A stretch of DNA of 47,051 nucleotides from CAYMOV01 sp964392085. GTDB lineage: Bacteria; Oederibacteriota; Muellerivitia; Muellerivitales; Muellerivitaceae. How positions within the stretch are numbered: the first letter of the stretch is position 1; every line of letters begins with the position of its first letter. The translations under genes and the position numbers were made by a program. Below are positions 23,479-31,858 of the stretch, one piece after another. Location of the stretch: the NCBI GenBank assembly GCA_964392085.1, contig CAYMOV010000013.1:1-47051 (forward strand), given 5' to 3'. The notes under the pieces were generated by a model. That model did not search any database and was not told the origin of the DNA. It saw only the letters and a list, made by a program, of their open reading frames with translations.

Positions 23479-24615
23479 ATGAGGGGGGGTTGCTACCTGA
23501 AGGGGCGAGGGGTAGCATCGAATCGAATCAATCACGCTGGTGAACGGGCTTCGCGAGCCAAGGGTTTTCTTTTGGGTTTCCTGGACCGGGTGTTGGATCC
23601 GCCTTCCTATGGGTTTATCCACGAACAAACCTTTTACCGTCCCAACCGCGGGGAACTCCTCAGGGAATTCTTCGGTCGGTTGAATGTCATTAAAACCAGG
23701 AAAAACTGGTTGTCGTTGTTCGGTTGGCTTTCCGTCCTGTTCTTCGCCCCCTTTTTCTTCCTGTTCTTCCTCCGTTATTTCACCTGGCCCCTCTTCCTGC
23801 TCGGCTTCCTCTACAGCATGGTGGTCATGGGAACGCTCGGCACGGTCTACCTGCACCGCTACGCGACCCACCATGCCTTCATTTTCACCAACCGATACTG
23901 GCTTTTCGTCGTGAGGCACCTGGTCATCCGGGTGATCCCCGAGGAGACGTATGTGGTTTCGCACCACGTCCACCATTACTTATCCGAAAAGCCCGGGGAC
24001 CCCTACAACGTCCATGGGGGCTGGCTCTACTGTTTTTTGGCCGACGTGAACCACCAGTCCATCGCCCGCGACTTATCCCACGCGGATTATGACCGAACGG
24101 CTAAGTTGGTGGCCCATACGGGCATGCGGTTGAACACTTACGGACAATACCTTCGGTGGGGGTCGATCAGCCATCCGGGTTGGACGGCCCTGAACTTCCT
24201 GCTGAATTGGGCCTTCTGGTTCGGGGTTTTTTACCTGCTGGGCGGCATGGCCTTGGTATCGGCGCTCTTCGGGATGACCGCGGTTTGGGCCGTGGGGATC
24301 CGGACCTTCAACTACGAGGGCCATGGCCGGGGCCGGGACCGGCGCAGGCCGGGGGTGGATTTCAACGTGGGGGACCTGTCCATCAACCAAAAATGGCCCG
24401 GGATGGTTACGGGTGAATGGCACAGCAACCACCATCTATATCCCAACGGGGCCCGGGCCGGTTTTCTCCCGGGCCAATGGGATTATGCCTGGGTCTTCAT
24501 CCGCGCCGTCCACGCCCTGGGTGGCATCACGTCTTATAAGGACTTCAAATCCCAATTCATGTTGAGACAATACCGGCCGTATTTGGCGAAGTTGACGGCG
24601 GACAATATCGGTTGA
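23479..24615 (+). CDS. Membrane fatty-acid desaturase (acyl-CoA/lipid delta-9 type)
   Basis: The 378-residue integral-membrane di-iron enzyme should introduce a double bond into acyl chains to keep membranes fluid. All three histidine boxes are present: H-R-Y-A-T-H-H (126-132), H-H-V-H-H (162-166) and H-S-N-H-H-L-Y-P (315-322). Hydrophobic helices lie at about 78-118, 142-153 and 233-272. The N-terminal 40 residues look poorly conserved, so the start is uncertain; ATG 23479 is the first ATG, and a TTG or GTG start about 30 codons later is possible. It ends 6 bp from the convergent Sel1 gene, with no terminator between. Confidence 0.88.
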   Translation: MRGGCYLKGRGVASNRINHAGERASRAKGFLLGFLDRVLDPPSYGFIHEQTFYRPNRGELLREFFGRLNVIKTRKNWLSLFGWLSVLFFAPFFFLFFLRYFTWPLFLLGFLYSMVVMGTLGTVYLHRYATHHAFIFTNRYWLFVVRHLVIRVIPEETYVVSHHVHHYLSEKPGDPYNVHGGWLYCFLADVNHQSIARDLSHADYDRTAKLVAHTGMRLNTYGQYLRWGSISHPGWTALNFLLNWAFWFGVFYLLGGMALVSALFGMTAVWAVGIRTFNYEGHGRGRDRRRPGVDFNVGDLSINQKWPGMVTGEWHSNHHLYPNGARAGFLPGQWDYAWVFIRAVHALGGITSYKDFKSQFMLRQYRPYLAKLTADNIG

Positions 24616-24621
24616 GGCCAT

Positions 24622-25545
24622 CTATTTGACTTCGGGGTTGAAATTGACCTTCACGAAAAGGCTCTTTGCGGCCTCTTGGGCCCACTTCACCGCCAGCGCT
24701 GGATTGTACTCCACCCCAATCCCCTTTTCGTAGAGCTTGCCCAACTTCCATTGGGCCCCATGGAGGCCGTGATGGGCCGCCTCCTGGATCAATTTCGCCC
24801 CTTTGACCTCATCCTTCGGCACACCGGTTCCCTCCAAATAATGGAGGCCCAGGTTATACGCGGCGACGAAGTCTTTTTGGGCATAGGACCTTTGGTACCA
24901 CTTGACCGATTCAACGTCGTCGACCGGGCCGCAATAACCCTGTTGGTAGACGAATCCCAATAGGCGTTGGGCCTCGGGGGAAGTTTTCGCGCCCTGATGG
25001 AGTTGGCTCATCCCAAGCTCGCAGTTCCGCTCGCAGCCATTGCCGCGGAGGTTCATGTATCCGAGGTAGCCTTCGGCCTGCCCATCGCCCTTCCCCGCGG
25101 CGGCGGTCAACAACTTGCGGGCTTGGCGGTAGTCTTGCGCGAGCCCAGTGGCGCTCCAATACATCTGGCCCAACATCGTCTGGGCCTTGAGGTACCCTTG
25201 GTCGGCGGCTTTCCTGCACCAAATCGCCGCCGATTCGTAATCAGGTTTGTTGTCCTCGGTATTAATTTCCAGAAGGACGTTGGCCAAGAGGTATTGGGAT
25301 TCGGGTCGACCCGTTTGGGCGTCCTCATTCAACAATTCAAGGCTCTTGTCTGGGTCCTTCGGAACTCCGTGGCCCTCGAAAAGACGGACCGCGAGCTCGT
25401 CCTTATACTCGAGGTTATCCGACTGGGCCTTCTGGATCACCTCGGTTAAGGGAACGTTCTGGAGTGGCCTGTCCTCCGCGAAGGATGGCTTGAATGCGAA
25501 GGGAAGGGACAGCAGGAAAAGAACGATCAGGCGATGATTCGACAT
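24622..25545 (-). CDS. Secreted Sel1-repeat (SEL1-like TPR) protein
   Basis: The 307-residue product has a cleavable signal peptide (residues 1-23, ending S-F-A-E). It then carries five to six Sel1-like repeats of about 36 residues (A-A-x-x-G-x-x-x-A-Q-x-x-L-G-x-x-Y type): A-A-D-Q-G-Y-L-K-A-Q-T-M-L-G-Q-M-Y, A-G-K-G-D-G-Q-A-E-G-Y-L-G and A-H-H-G-L-H-G-A-Q-W-K-L-G are clear. Such periplasmic proteins are scaffolds for protein contacts; no catalytic function is expected. The start is ATG at 25545, preceded on this strand by GGAGG six bases away; the longer frame from 25608 lacks this. A perfect 16-bp palindrome lies 20 bp upstream. Confidence 0.85.
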   Translation of the reverse strand: MSNHRLIVLFLLSLPFAFKPSFAEDRPLQNVPLTEVIQKAQSDNLEYKDELAVRLFEGHGVPKDPDKSLELLNEDAQTGRPESQYLLANVLLEINTEDNKPDYESAAIWCRKAADQGYLKAQTMLGQMYWSATGLAQDYRQARKLLTAAAGKGDGQAEGYLGYMNLRGNGCERNCELGMSQLHQGAKTSPEAQRLLGFVYQQGYCGPVDDVESVKWYQRSYAQKDFVAAYNLGLHYLEGTGVPKDEVKGAKLIQEAAHHGLHGAQWKLGKLYEKGIGVEYNPALAVKWAQEAAKSLFVKVNFNPEVK

Positions 25546-25564
25546 GAATACCTCCAAAGGGTGT

Positions 25565-25580
25565 AAATACCCGGGTATTT
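25565..25580. promoter_or_regulatory. Perfect 16-bp palindrome, putative operator
   Basis: AAATACCCGGGTATTT lies between the Sel1 gene's start region and its upstream gap, 19 bp before the start codon and just outside the ribosome-binding site. Without a loop it is more likely a dimer-binding DNA site than an RNA hairpin. Confidence 0.45.
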
Positions 25581-25736
25581 TAGGCCAATCAAGCGATCTC
25601 ACGACCACCTAAAAATGGGGCCCGCCCTGGAACGACAGTCATCGGGATCGAATGGGACAAGGGTTTCCTGGATTTCGTTTGGAAAAGACCGACGAATAAT
25701 AACTTCGACGGTAAATTTTAAGGGGGGATAGGGCGA

Positions 25737-26435
25737 TCAGTTCAATTTGCCGAGGCAGCATTCCCTGAACCGTCTCCCCGAACCACAGGGGCAGGGACCC
25801 TCCGGATCGGCGTGGAGGAAGGGGCTCGTCAGGGGCGGGGCGGGATGAGGGGACCCCTTTCGCCTCTCCTCCACCAACATCCAACCGATGTTGTTGAAGG
25901 ACATATTGAGGAGTGAATCAATCTCATCCAGCTTGTCGTTCCATTCCGCCAGGCGGTCGGCTGAATAGGCCGCGTCCACCTCATGGGAAAGGGCGACCAA
26001 GTCCCTCAAGATCGGTTCGATGGGGGTCACATAGGAATAAAACTCGTCGATCTTGTCGTCTGATATATGGTCCCCATCCTCCAACAAGGGCATCAACATC
26101 TCGACCTCGAGGTTCTTCACGTAGATGCGGGCCAAGAGATCCTCTTGGTCGGTCGCGTCGATGAAGGACTCCAACTCGAAGATGGAATCCCGGTCCTGGT
26201 GGGCGGTCAGCAGGTTCCAGAGGGCCACCAACTCGTTCATGAACCGTTGAAGGGCCTTGTCGTCGGGGAACTTGTAGTCGGTTGGGTCATATAGGTCCTG
26301 GAGGACCCGGTTGACCGGACAGGCCTCGAATGACCAGAGCGCGCACATAATCCGGGACTTGATCTCGGGCAAAACGCGGGGGAAATCAATTTCCTCGAGA
26401 AAAACGTCAAAGCCTTCGTCGCCGCTGTATTCCAT
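25737..26435 (-). CDS. SEC-C metal-binding motif protein
   Basis: The 232-residue protein is mostly acidic and helical. It ends in C-P-C-G-S-G-R-R-F-R-E-C-C, the zinc-binding SEC-C motif known from SecA tails and YecA-like proteins. The helical part (for example F-M-N-E-L-V-A-L-W-N-L-L) resembles proteins of the YecA/UPF0149 kind only loosely, so I leave the function open. The gene is single and transcribed leftwards. The TATAAT at 26442-26447 is so close to the start codon that the mRNA would be leaderless, and no Shine-Dalgarno sequence is visible, which agrees. Confidence 0.75.
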   Translation of the reverse strand: MEYSGDEGFDVFLEEIDFPRVLPEIKSRIMCALWSFEACPVNRVLQDLYDPTDYKFPDDKALQRFMNELVALWNLLTAHQDRDSIFELESFIDATDQEDLLARIYVKNLEVEMLMPLLEDGDHISDDKIDEFYSYVTPIEPILRDLVALSHEVDAAYSADRLAEWNDKLDEIDSLLNMSFNNIGWMLVEERRKGSPHPAPPLTSPFLHADPEGPCPCGSGRRFRECCLGKLN

Positions 26436-26441
26436 AAGAGC

Positions 26442-26447
26442 ATTATA
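26442..26447 (-). promoter_or_regulatory. -10 box giving a leaderless SEC-C mRNA
   Basis: On the minus strand a perfect TATAAT ends 6 bp before the ATG at 26435. Initiation at the usual distance would start the mRNA at or next to the start codon. No clear -35. Confidence 0.45.
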
Positions 26448-26709
26448 GGGGGCCCGGCTATGAAGGGACTACGGGTATCTATTTGGCGGGGGGCCGTTAT
26501 CAACAGCCATACAATCGTGAAAGGGGGACCACCTGAAACTTCCACCTCACCGCTTTATTCACCGGTCGAGAAATGGACCATGCAGACAATCCGGCTTCGG
26601 GTTAGCCGATTCGACGGTATATTGAGCCTAGTTTTTGGGTTCTCCCCAGGCCCACACGGATAACCCGCCAACCACAACAGGGACCGCTCTCGGGAGGAAG
26701 TTAGCCCAT

Positions 26710-26931
26710 ATGGAATTAACCGCCAAGGAAAAAGAACGCCTGATCGCCGAGGAGAGGGTGAGCTTCGACGCGCGCCGTGATTAGATGAAGGAAACGGCGC
26801 ACGGCCAAGTCCCCTGTGGCACACGAAGGCTCGGCTTATTGAAGGGGCCGCTGTTGGGCCTGGTGCTCTGGGCCGCCTCCAGCATGGTTTGCCGGCATTC
26901 CCGGTGCGGATCTTGCGACAAAGCCGCGTGA
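26710..26931 (+). pseudogene. Small membrane-protein ORF with an in-frame amber codon
   Basis: One frame of 73 codons plus stop is broken only by TAG at 26782-26784, which is immediately followed by ATG. The first part (24 residues, M-E-L-T-A-K-E-K-E-R-L-I-A-E-E-R) is charged and helical. The second (48 residues) has C-G-T-R-R, a hydrophobic helix G-L-L-K-G-P-L-L-G-L-V-L-W-A and a Cys-rich end C-R-H-S-R-C-G-S-C. A GGGAGGA at 26692-26698 precedes the first ATG. The two parts read like one small protein with a cytoplasmic helix and a membrane anchor. It could be a nonsense pseudogene, a sequencing error, two coupled peptides or readthrough. The 262 bp before it (26448-26709) hold no convincing gene. 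Confidence 0.45.
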
Positions 26932-27031
26932 CGCCCCCGCATTGTTACGGCTACGCCATGCCCGGCAAAGCCACGGATGAATCCGTCCCCCAAAGAGACC
27001 GTCGTCCCCTGGGCGGGTTTGTTCCGATGCC

Positions 27032-28969
27032 TTAGGGGGTTTGAGCGTTTGGTCGTTTGGCCAATCGGGCCTGCTCCAGGGCAAGGCGGGTCTCGCCCAC
27101 TTTGGAGTAGGCTTGGGCCAGCCGCCCGTGGAGTCCCGCGTTCCCGGGTTGGAGGTCGAGGGCGCGCTGATAGGCCGGGATGGCCTGGAGCCACGACTTG
27201 TTCTTCATGTATTCGGTCCCCAAATTAGCCCAATAACCGGTGTTCTTGGGGTCCAACTGGATGCAGGTCTCGTAGGCGGTGACCGCGCCGTCCGAGTCGC
27301 CCATCAGGTCGTAGGTGAGGGCCAATTTATTGAAATTCTCCGGGTTGCCCGGCTCAACGACGATCGCGGCCCGGATCTCGGCCAAGGCTTCCCGGTATTT
27401 TTTCCCGCGCCCATAAAGCACCCATAGGTCCTGGTGGGCCGGGGCGCAGTTCGGGTCCAACCCCACCGCCTCCTGAAGTTCACGGAACGCTAGGTCCGTT
27501 TGTCCCATCCCCGCTAAGACCGACGCGTGGCCCGCCAATGCCCGGGCCTGGGCCCAGATCGGGGGAAGGGCGGCGGCCCTCGCGTATTCCCTCAAGGCAT
27601 CCCCGGTCCGGTTCTGGTCCACATAGAGGTCCGCGAGGTTGATGTGGATCCAAGGGTCCCGGTCCGGATAAAGGGCCACCACCCGCTCAAATACGCTTTG
27701 CGAGTCCTTCCAGACCTTGATCTGTTGAAGGGTCAAGGTTCCCAAGACCAACGCCAGGATCCCGTACCCCAGGCGTCCCAGCCCTTTCCGGTCCAGGAAT
27801 TTTGAGGCGACCCAAGCGGAAATCGGCATGAAGAACCCAAGACAGGGGAGGTAGGTGTATCTGTCCGCGGCGGCCTGGCTACCGGCTTGCTGGAGGATTC
27901 CCAGAACCGGGACCAGAGAGAGGATGTAGTAAGCCCAGGCCGCGAGGAGCCAGGGGCGCTTGTCCCGGACCCGCCAAAGGACGTAGGTCAAAAGCCCCAC
28001 CGCCAATACGGAGAGGGGATATTGGAATCCGGGCCAAGCGTTTCCGGTTGCGGGAAAAGGAACGAGGGGCGAGAGGTTGATCGGGAGCGCCATTTTAAAC
28101 GGGTAAAAAAGAAGGGAACGGCAGGCGTTCATGAACCGGAAAAGAGGGGTGAGATCCCGGGTCATGGAATAGGCATAGGGCACCGTCGGGGTCCGGACCA
28201 TGGAGAGGCCGAGTAGGAGCGCCGGGAGGAGGAAGAGTGCCTTCTCCAGGAAGTTCGGGGCCGAAAGAGGGCGGGTCCTCCGGAGGGGGTAGTAGTCCAG
28301 AACCCATAGCGCCAGGGGGAAGGTCACCGCCATGGGTTTCGACATGAGGGCCAGGAGGAAGAGGACCCAGGTGGCCGTCAAACGGAGGGTCCGGTGGGAT
28401 TGTTGGGTGGCGTAACCCAGGTAGGCCAGAAGCCCCCCCAGGTAGAAGCTGGCATAGAGAACGTCCTTTCGCTCCATGATCCAAGCCACCGATTCGACAT
28501 GGAGTGGATGGAGGCCAAAGAGCAGGGAGGTCAGGAACGCGGTGGGGAGTCCCAAGGAACCCCGTCGGAGGATTTCCGGGGCCGGTTCCGTTTTTTGGGT
28601 CAGGGCGATCAACCGATAGGTGAGCCGAAAAACGAGGTAGGTGTTCAACGCGTGGAGCAGGATGTTGGTGGCGTGGAAATGCAGGGGTTGGAGACCTCCC
28701 CAGGCTTGGTCCAGCCAGAAGGAAAGCCAAGTCAGGGGCATCCAATAACTGCCGGATCGGTTGGTGAACATCCATTTCAGGGTGGAAAGGTCCAGGGTCC
28801 GGATCCAGGGGTTCTTGGCCACATGGTCCAGATCGTCCCATGCGAAGCCGTTTCCGAGGGCCGGTAAATAGAAAACCAGCGACAGGAGGGCGGGGACCAG
28901 GCCCCCGATAAAGGGAGACCAAGATCGACGGATTCGGGGCGAAGGGGCGGGGTTTGTTTGGAGGGGCAT
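27032..28969 (-). CDS. TMTC-like GT-C membrane protein with TPR repeats
   Basis: The 645-residue protein has about ten transmembrane helices (residues 20-440) followed by TPRs (about 445-640). The first outer loop contains F-A-W-D-D-L-D-H-V (Asp45-Asp46), the acidic pair of GT-C glycosyltransferases that use lipid-linked sugars. The segment H-P-L-H-V-E-S-V-A-W-I-M-E-R-K-D-V-L is the conserved TMTC-type loop. TPR signatures include A-L-A-G-H-A-S-V-L-A-G-M-G and F-N-K-L-A-L-T-Y-D-L-M-G-D. Animal TMTC proteins O-mannosylate cadherins. The bacterial relatives are uncharacterised, but a role in glycosylating exported proteins is plausible here, given the Thr-rich linkers encoded in this window. 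A TATAAT lies at 29008-29013 on this strand. Confidence 0.8.
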   Translation of the reverse strand: MPLQTNPAPSPRIRRSWSPFIGGLVPALLSLVFYLPALGNGFAWDDLDHVAKNPWIRTLDLSTLKWMFTNRSGSYWMPLTWLSFWLDQAWGGLQPLHFHATNILLHALNTYLVFRLTYRLIALTQKTEPAPEILRRGSLGLPTAFLTSLLFGLHPLHVESVAWIMERKDVLYASFYLGGLLAYLGYATQQSHRTLRLTATWVLFLLALMSKPMAVTFPLALWVLDYYPLRRTRPLSAPNFLEKALFLLPALLLGLSMVRTPTVPYAYSMTRDLTPLFRFMNACRSLLFYPFKMALPINLSPLVPFPATGNAWPGFQYPLSVLAVGLLTYVLWRVRDKRPWLLAAWAYYILSLVPVLGILQQAGSQAAADRYTYLPCLGFFMPISAWVASKFLDRKGLGRLGYGILALVLGTLTLQQIKVWKDSQSVFERVVALYPDRDPWIHINLADLYVDQNRTGDALREYARAAALPPIWAQARALAGHASVLAGMGQTDLAFRELQEAVGLDPNCAPAHQDLWVLYGRGKKYREALAEIRAAIVVEPGNPENFNKLALTYDLMGDSDGAVTAYETCIQLDPKNTGYWANLGTEYMKNKSWLQAIPAYQRALDLQPGNAGLHGRLAQAYSKVGETRLALEQARLAKRPNAQTP

Positions 28970-29007
28970 GGGTTCAGTCGCAGGGCTGGGGGATTGGAAC
29001 TTCGGGA

Positions 29008-29013
29008 ATTATA
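29008..29013 (-). promoter_or_regulatory. Putative -10 box of the TMTC-like gene
   Basis: Minus-strand TATAAT, 38 bp before the ATG at 28969. No good -35 at the right distance. Confidence 0.4.
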
Positions 29014-29093
29014 CGATGAAACAGCTTAGAACCCTCAGTCGGATGAATGGAAGTCCACACAGGTATGGGAGGCCCGGTTCGTGGACTTGGGCA

Positions 29094-29099
29094 TACAAT
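29094..29099 (+). promoter_or_regulatory. Putative -10 box of the response regulator gene
   Basis: TACAAT followed by a G-rich leader, 30 bp before the start at 29130. It diverges from the TMTC-like promoter about 85 bp away. The -35 is unclear. Confidence 0.35.
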
Positions 29100-29129
29100 G
29101 GTGGGGAAGAAACCCAGGAGCGGCAAGCC

Positions 29130-29480
29130 ATGTCCAAACGGATCTTGGTGGTCGAGGATTACGAACCTACTCGGGTCCTCTATTCGGAGGAACTCACGGA
29201 GGCCGGTTATGAGGTCTTGACCGCCGAGAACGGTTTTGAGGCCCTGAAGACCTTCGAGCGCGAGGACCTGGACCTCGTGGTCACCGACATCCGGATGCCC
29301 GGTATGAGCGGAGTGACGCTGATCCACTGTCTCAAGGCCCATGCGAAGGCGGTGCCGGTCATCGTGGTCAGCGCTTACCCCCAATACGAGGTGGCGTTGG
29401 TGGGGAACATCCGGGCGTTCTTCGCCAAGCCGGTGAACCTGGAACTGTTGAAGCGGTCTGTCTTTGAAGTCATCGGTTAA
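29130..29480 (+). CDS. Single-domain response regulator
   Basis: A 116-residue CheY-like receiver without output domain. The acidic pocket Glu9-Asp10, phosphoacceptor Asp53 (V-T-D-I-R-M-P-G-M), Ser81 in V-V-S-A-Y and Lys100 in A-K-P-V-N are all in place, so it should be phosphorylated and work through protein contacts. No histidine kinase is encoded nearby. The long upstream frame (from 28968) is ignored because AGGAG at 29116-29120 lies nine bases before ATG 29130 and the receiver fold begins there. Confidence 0.9.
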   Translation: MSKRILVVEDYEPTRVLYSEELTEAGYEVLTAENGFEALKTFEREDLDLVVTDIRMPGMSGVTLIHCLKAHAKAVPVIVVSAYPQYEVALVGNIRAFFAKPVNLELLKRSVFEVIG

Positions 29481-29778
29481 TCAATCGGAAGTCGTGATTC
29501 ATTGGAAAACATCTCATAATTACGATGCGTATAGTGCGTATAGATTGGCCGGATTCCATGCAAAATGATGGGCGTTTAGCAGGAGGACGAAAAGCCGGTC
29601 TGAAGGGACTCTTTCGTTTCTTACTCGCAAATCATTCCCCCTAAAACGGGTGGCTTCACGGCGATTCGCTTGAAACACCTGGCTGCTGGCCCGACATGTT
29701 GAAAAGAGGTTTTCGTTTGGGCCGTCAGGCGGCAATGCCTCTTGAGGGTTAGGTGAAAAACACTTTTTCGGCACCCTT
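29481..29778. other. Intergenic, no gene seen
   Basis: The gap between the regulator and the convergent Nudix-GNAT gene has lower GC than its surroundings and no credible ORF. Near its start is a direct repeat of tgcgtatag (29527-29544). I see no clear terminator hairpin. Confidence 0.5.
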
Positions 29779-30774
29779 TTAGGGCGCGAAATGCAGGACC
29801 GGCTTGTCCTCGCGTAACGCGGCCTTCAATGCCTGAATCACCGAGGGTGGGGCATGGCCCGGACGGGCGGTCTTAAAGCCCGAGGGCATGTAATAGCCCG
29901 ACGAGTCGGCCGAGACCCACAACCCTCCCTTAGCGGCCTTCGCGATCCCAGGACCCAGGCTGTCGAGGAACGCGTGGTCCTGAAGCCGGTCCGCGGCGCA
30001 TTCCACGAGAGCATGGCCGATACCGCGTCCCCGGAACATCGGGTGGACATTCAGGCCCACCAGCAACATGGCGTCCGGAAGGAACCGAACCCCCACTGCG
30101 CCGCCATAAAGTCCATGCACCTCGGCGGCCCACCAGAAGAAATCCCGGACGTGGCCCACCAACGGGTCCTTCGCGGCGGAGGACGCCTCGATCTTGGCCA
30201 TCATGCGTTCGCCCGCCTCCTTGATGCTCAAAGGATGCTCAAGGGCCCAAAGGTAGGATTCCGCCAAACGTGCGCGGTAGGCCAGGGCGCCGTCGCCTCC
30301 CTCCCGAAGGCGCCGGGCCAATTCCTCCAGTTGGCTGGCGGTGGCCCATTGCACCTGTTTGCCGACGGCTTCCGGTCCCGGGGTGGGGGCCGCGGAGAAG
30401 GCCACGGTTTCCCAAGTGGCGAGGTCCCCGGCATGTCGGGCATCGAGCGTAACGTGAAGCACGAATTTTTGTAGCTCCACCTCGAGGCCGATTTCTTCCT
30501 TGGCGGTTCGTTTGACTCCGTGCTGGAAGGATTCCCCCGGGGCGGCCCCGGCGCCCTGGGCGCGTTGGAGGCCGGGCGGGGTGGTGTGGTGGTTCATGAG
30601 GGCGAAACGGCCGTCCGGGTCCTGGACATAAAGCGCGACATCGTGGGTACGGCCCAGGGTCTTGGATTTCCCAAGGTGGAACCACCCCTTCTCATCGAAG
30701 TCCTGGGTAATCCAAAGGTGATAGGGCCTGCCCCATTGGGACCGAAGGGAAGGAAGTTGGGCGTTCAGGTACAT
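29779..30774 (-). CDS. Nudix-like / GNAT acetyltransferase fusion
   Basis: The 331-residue protein combines two enzyme folds. Residues 1 to about 165 resemble a Nudix hydrolase: V-A-L-Y-V-Q-D-P-D-G-R-F-A-L-M as the opening strands, then an altered Nudix box with G-E-S-F-Q-H-G-V-K-R-T-A-K-E-E-I-G-L, in which the usual R-E is R-T. Residues 190-331 form a GNAT domain with L-N-V-H-P-M-F-R-G-R-G-I-G-H-A-L-V-E (acetyl-CoA loop) and Y-Y-M-P-S-G-F-K near the end. The substitution in the Nudix box may weaken metal binding, leaving a binding rather than hydrolytic role. The substrate is unknown. An AGGA lies eight bases before the start on this strand. Confidence 0.72.
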   Translation of the reverse strand: MYLNAQLPSLRSQWGRPYHLWITQDFDEKGWFHLGKSKTLGRTHDVALYVQDPDGRFALMNHHTTPPGLQRAQGAGAAPGESFQHGVKRTAKEEIGLEVELQKFVLHVTLDARHAGDLATWETVAFSAAPTPGPEAVGKQVQWATASQLEELARRLREGGDGALAYRARLAESYLWALEHPLSIKEAGERMMAKIEASSAAKDPLVGHVRDFFWWAAEVHGLYGGAVGVRFLPDAMLLVGLNVHPMFRGRGIGHALVECAADRLQDHAFLDSLGPGIAKAAKGGLWVSADSSGYYMPSGFKTARPGHAPPSVIQALKAALREDKPVLHFAP

Positions 30775-31279
30775 CCGTCGATCCTGGTAACGATTTTAGC
30801 CATGGCCGAAAAAACGCTTTTTCAAAACCTCGTATTTATTCCCGATCCACTTCCCCAAACCGGGCCTTAAGTTGATTGTACCTTAAATCCGCTTTCATTC
30901 CATGGCCTTGGAGATGGGCCGGGGTGGGATCACAAAAAAGGGGGGCGTTTCATTAGAGCCCATAAATCATCAGGACCAAGCGGGTGAATGGGCATGCCCC
31001 ATACTCGCTCATTTATATAAAGAATGTCCCCGTTTGATCCAATCCGGGGAAAGAATTCAATCAGGGGCATGAATCTGGATATGGGCCACCCGGTCCCGGT
31101 CCCCTCCAAACATCTCATCAGGCGGCTGACCAGTTGGGAAGTCGTCGGTCCGTAGTTGGGCATCCCGCCCGCCTCCACGTTTGCACAAAAGATCCCTTGT
31201 AAAAGTTGGAATAAATCGATCTTCAGTCATCTCTAGAGGGTAGGGGTTAAGCCTCCCATTACAGGGTCGAGGGGATTTG
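30775..31279. other. Intergenic, no convincing gene
   Basis: About 500 bp between divergent genes, less GC-rich than the flanks. A minus-strand frame of 82 codons (30930-31178) is possible, but it lacks a ribosome-binding site and recognisable features. A TAAAAT at 30793-30798 on the minus strand might be the -10 of the Nudix-GNAT gene. Confidence 0.4.
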
Positions 31280-31714
31280 ATGCTATTTATCCGGATGGGA
31301 TGGGTCGAGCCAAAGGACCGTTCAGTGCGCGGGGTCCGAACGATGTTGGAATACCGTCCCTTACGCGAGGAGGAATACCAAACCCTTCGCCAATCCTCCG
31401 ATTATCGCCACACGCCCATCTCGACGGGCCCCATGGCCGGGGCCTTGGCGGCCCTCTTACAGGTTTCGCCCTTCGCGTTATTGGCGCGGGGCACGGGTTT
31501 CGGGAGCCAGGATCTTCTGGAAAAGGACCAGGTTTGCGAATTCACCCTGGGGGCGCCCGTGGGAAACCTCAGGCCGAAGTTCCTGGGACGGTTGGAGGAT
31601 GTGCGTTTCGAACCCTTGGGGGGGAAGTTCTACCGAGCGACCCTGAAGCCCCAGGCGGTCCATCAGGCGGATTTTCGCCGGCTCCAACTGAGGGTGGCCA
31701 ACGGGCAATTTTAA
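31280..31714 (+). CDS. Hypothetical protein
   Basis: I do not recognise this 144-residue product. It has no signal peptide. The compact part starts M-L-E-Y-R-P-L-R-E-E-E-Y-Q-T-L-R at 31343. It includes an Ala/Leu-rich helix (G-A-L-A-A-L-L-Q-V-S-P-F-A-L-L-A) and ends with short strands R-L-E-D-V-R-F-E and Q-L-R-V-A-N-G-Q-F. GAGGGGA at 31269-31275 favours ATG 31280, although the internal ATG is possible. C-preferring codons like those of the neighbouring genes support it being real. Confidence 0.55.
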   Translation: MLFIRMGWVEPKDRSVRGVRTMLEYRPLREEEYQTLRQSSDYRHTPISTGPMAGALAALLQVSPFALLARGTGFGSQDLLEKDQVCEFTLGAPVGNLRPKFLGRLEDVRFEPLGGKFYRATLKPQAVHQADFRRLQLRVANGQF

Positions 31715-31858
31715 CGGGATGATGTAACGCGAATCGACCTATCCTGGAGCCCGCAGCTGTGGGCGCCATTTTTTTATGTTCCCAAAAGCCCCGAAGGCGC
31801 GTTCCCTAGTTAAACTGTCTTGGGTTTCATCTATCCAAACCCGGAACGGCGGGGCCGC

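Noticed and set aside
26460..26663. 67-codon plus-strand frame before the amber ORF
   Set aside because: No ribosome-binding site, no recognisable feature, and its sequence looks like non-coding DNA.
29520..29774. 84-codon minus-strand frame between the regulator and Nudix-GNAT genes
   Set aside because: No start signal, odd composition compared with real genes here, and no domain.
30930..31178. 82-codon minus-strand frame
   Set aside because: No ribosome-binding site or recognisable motif. I left it as a weak possibility in the intergenic entry.
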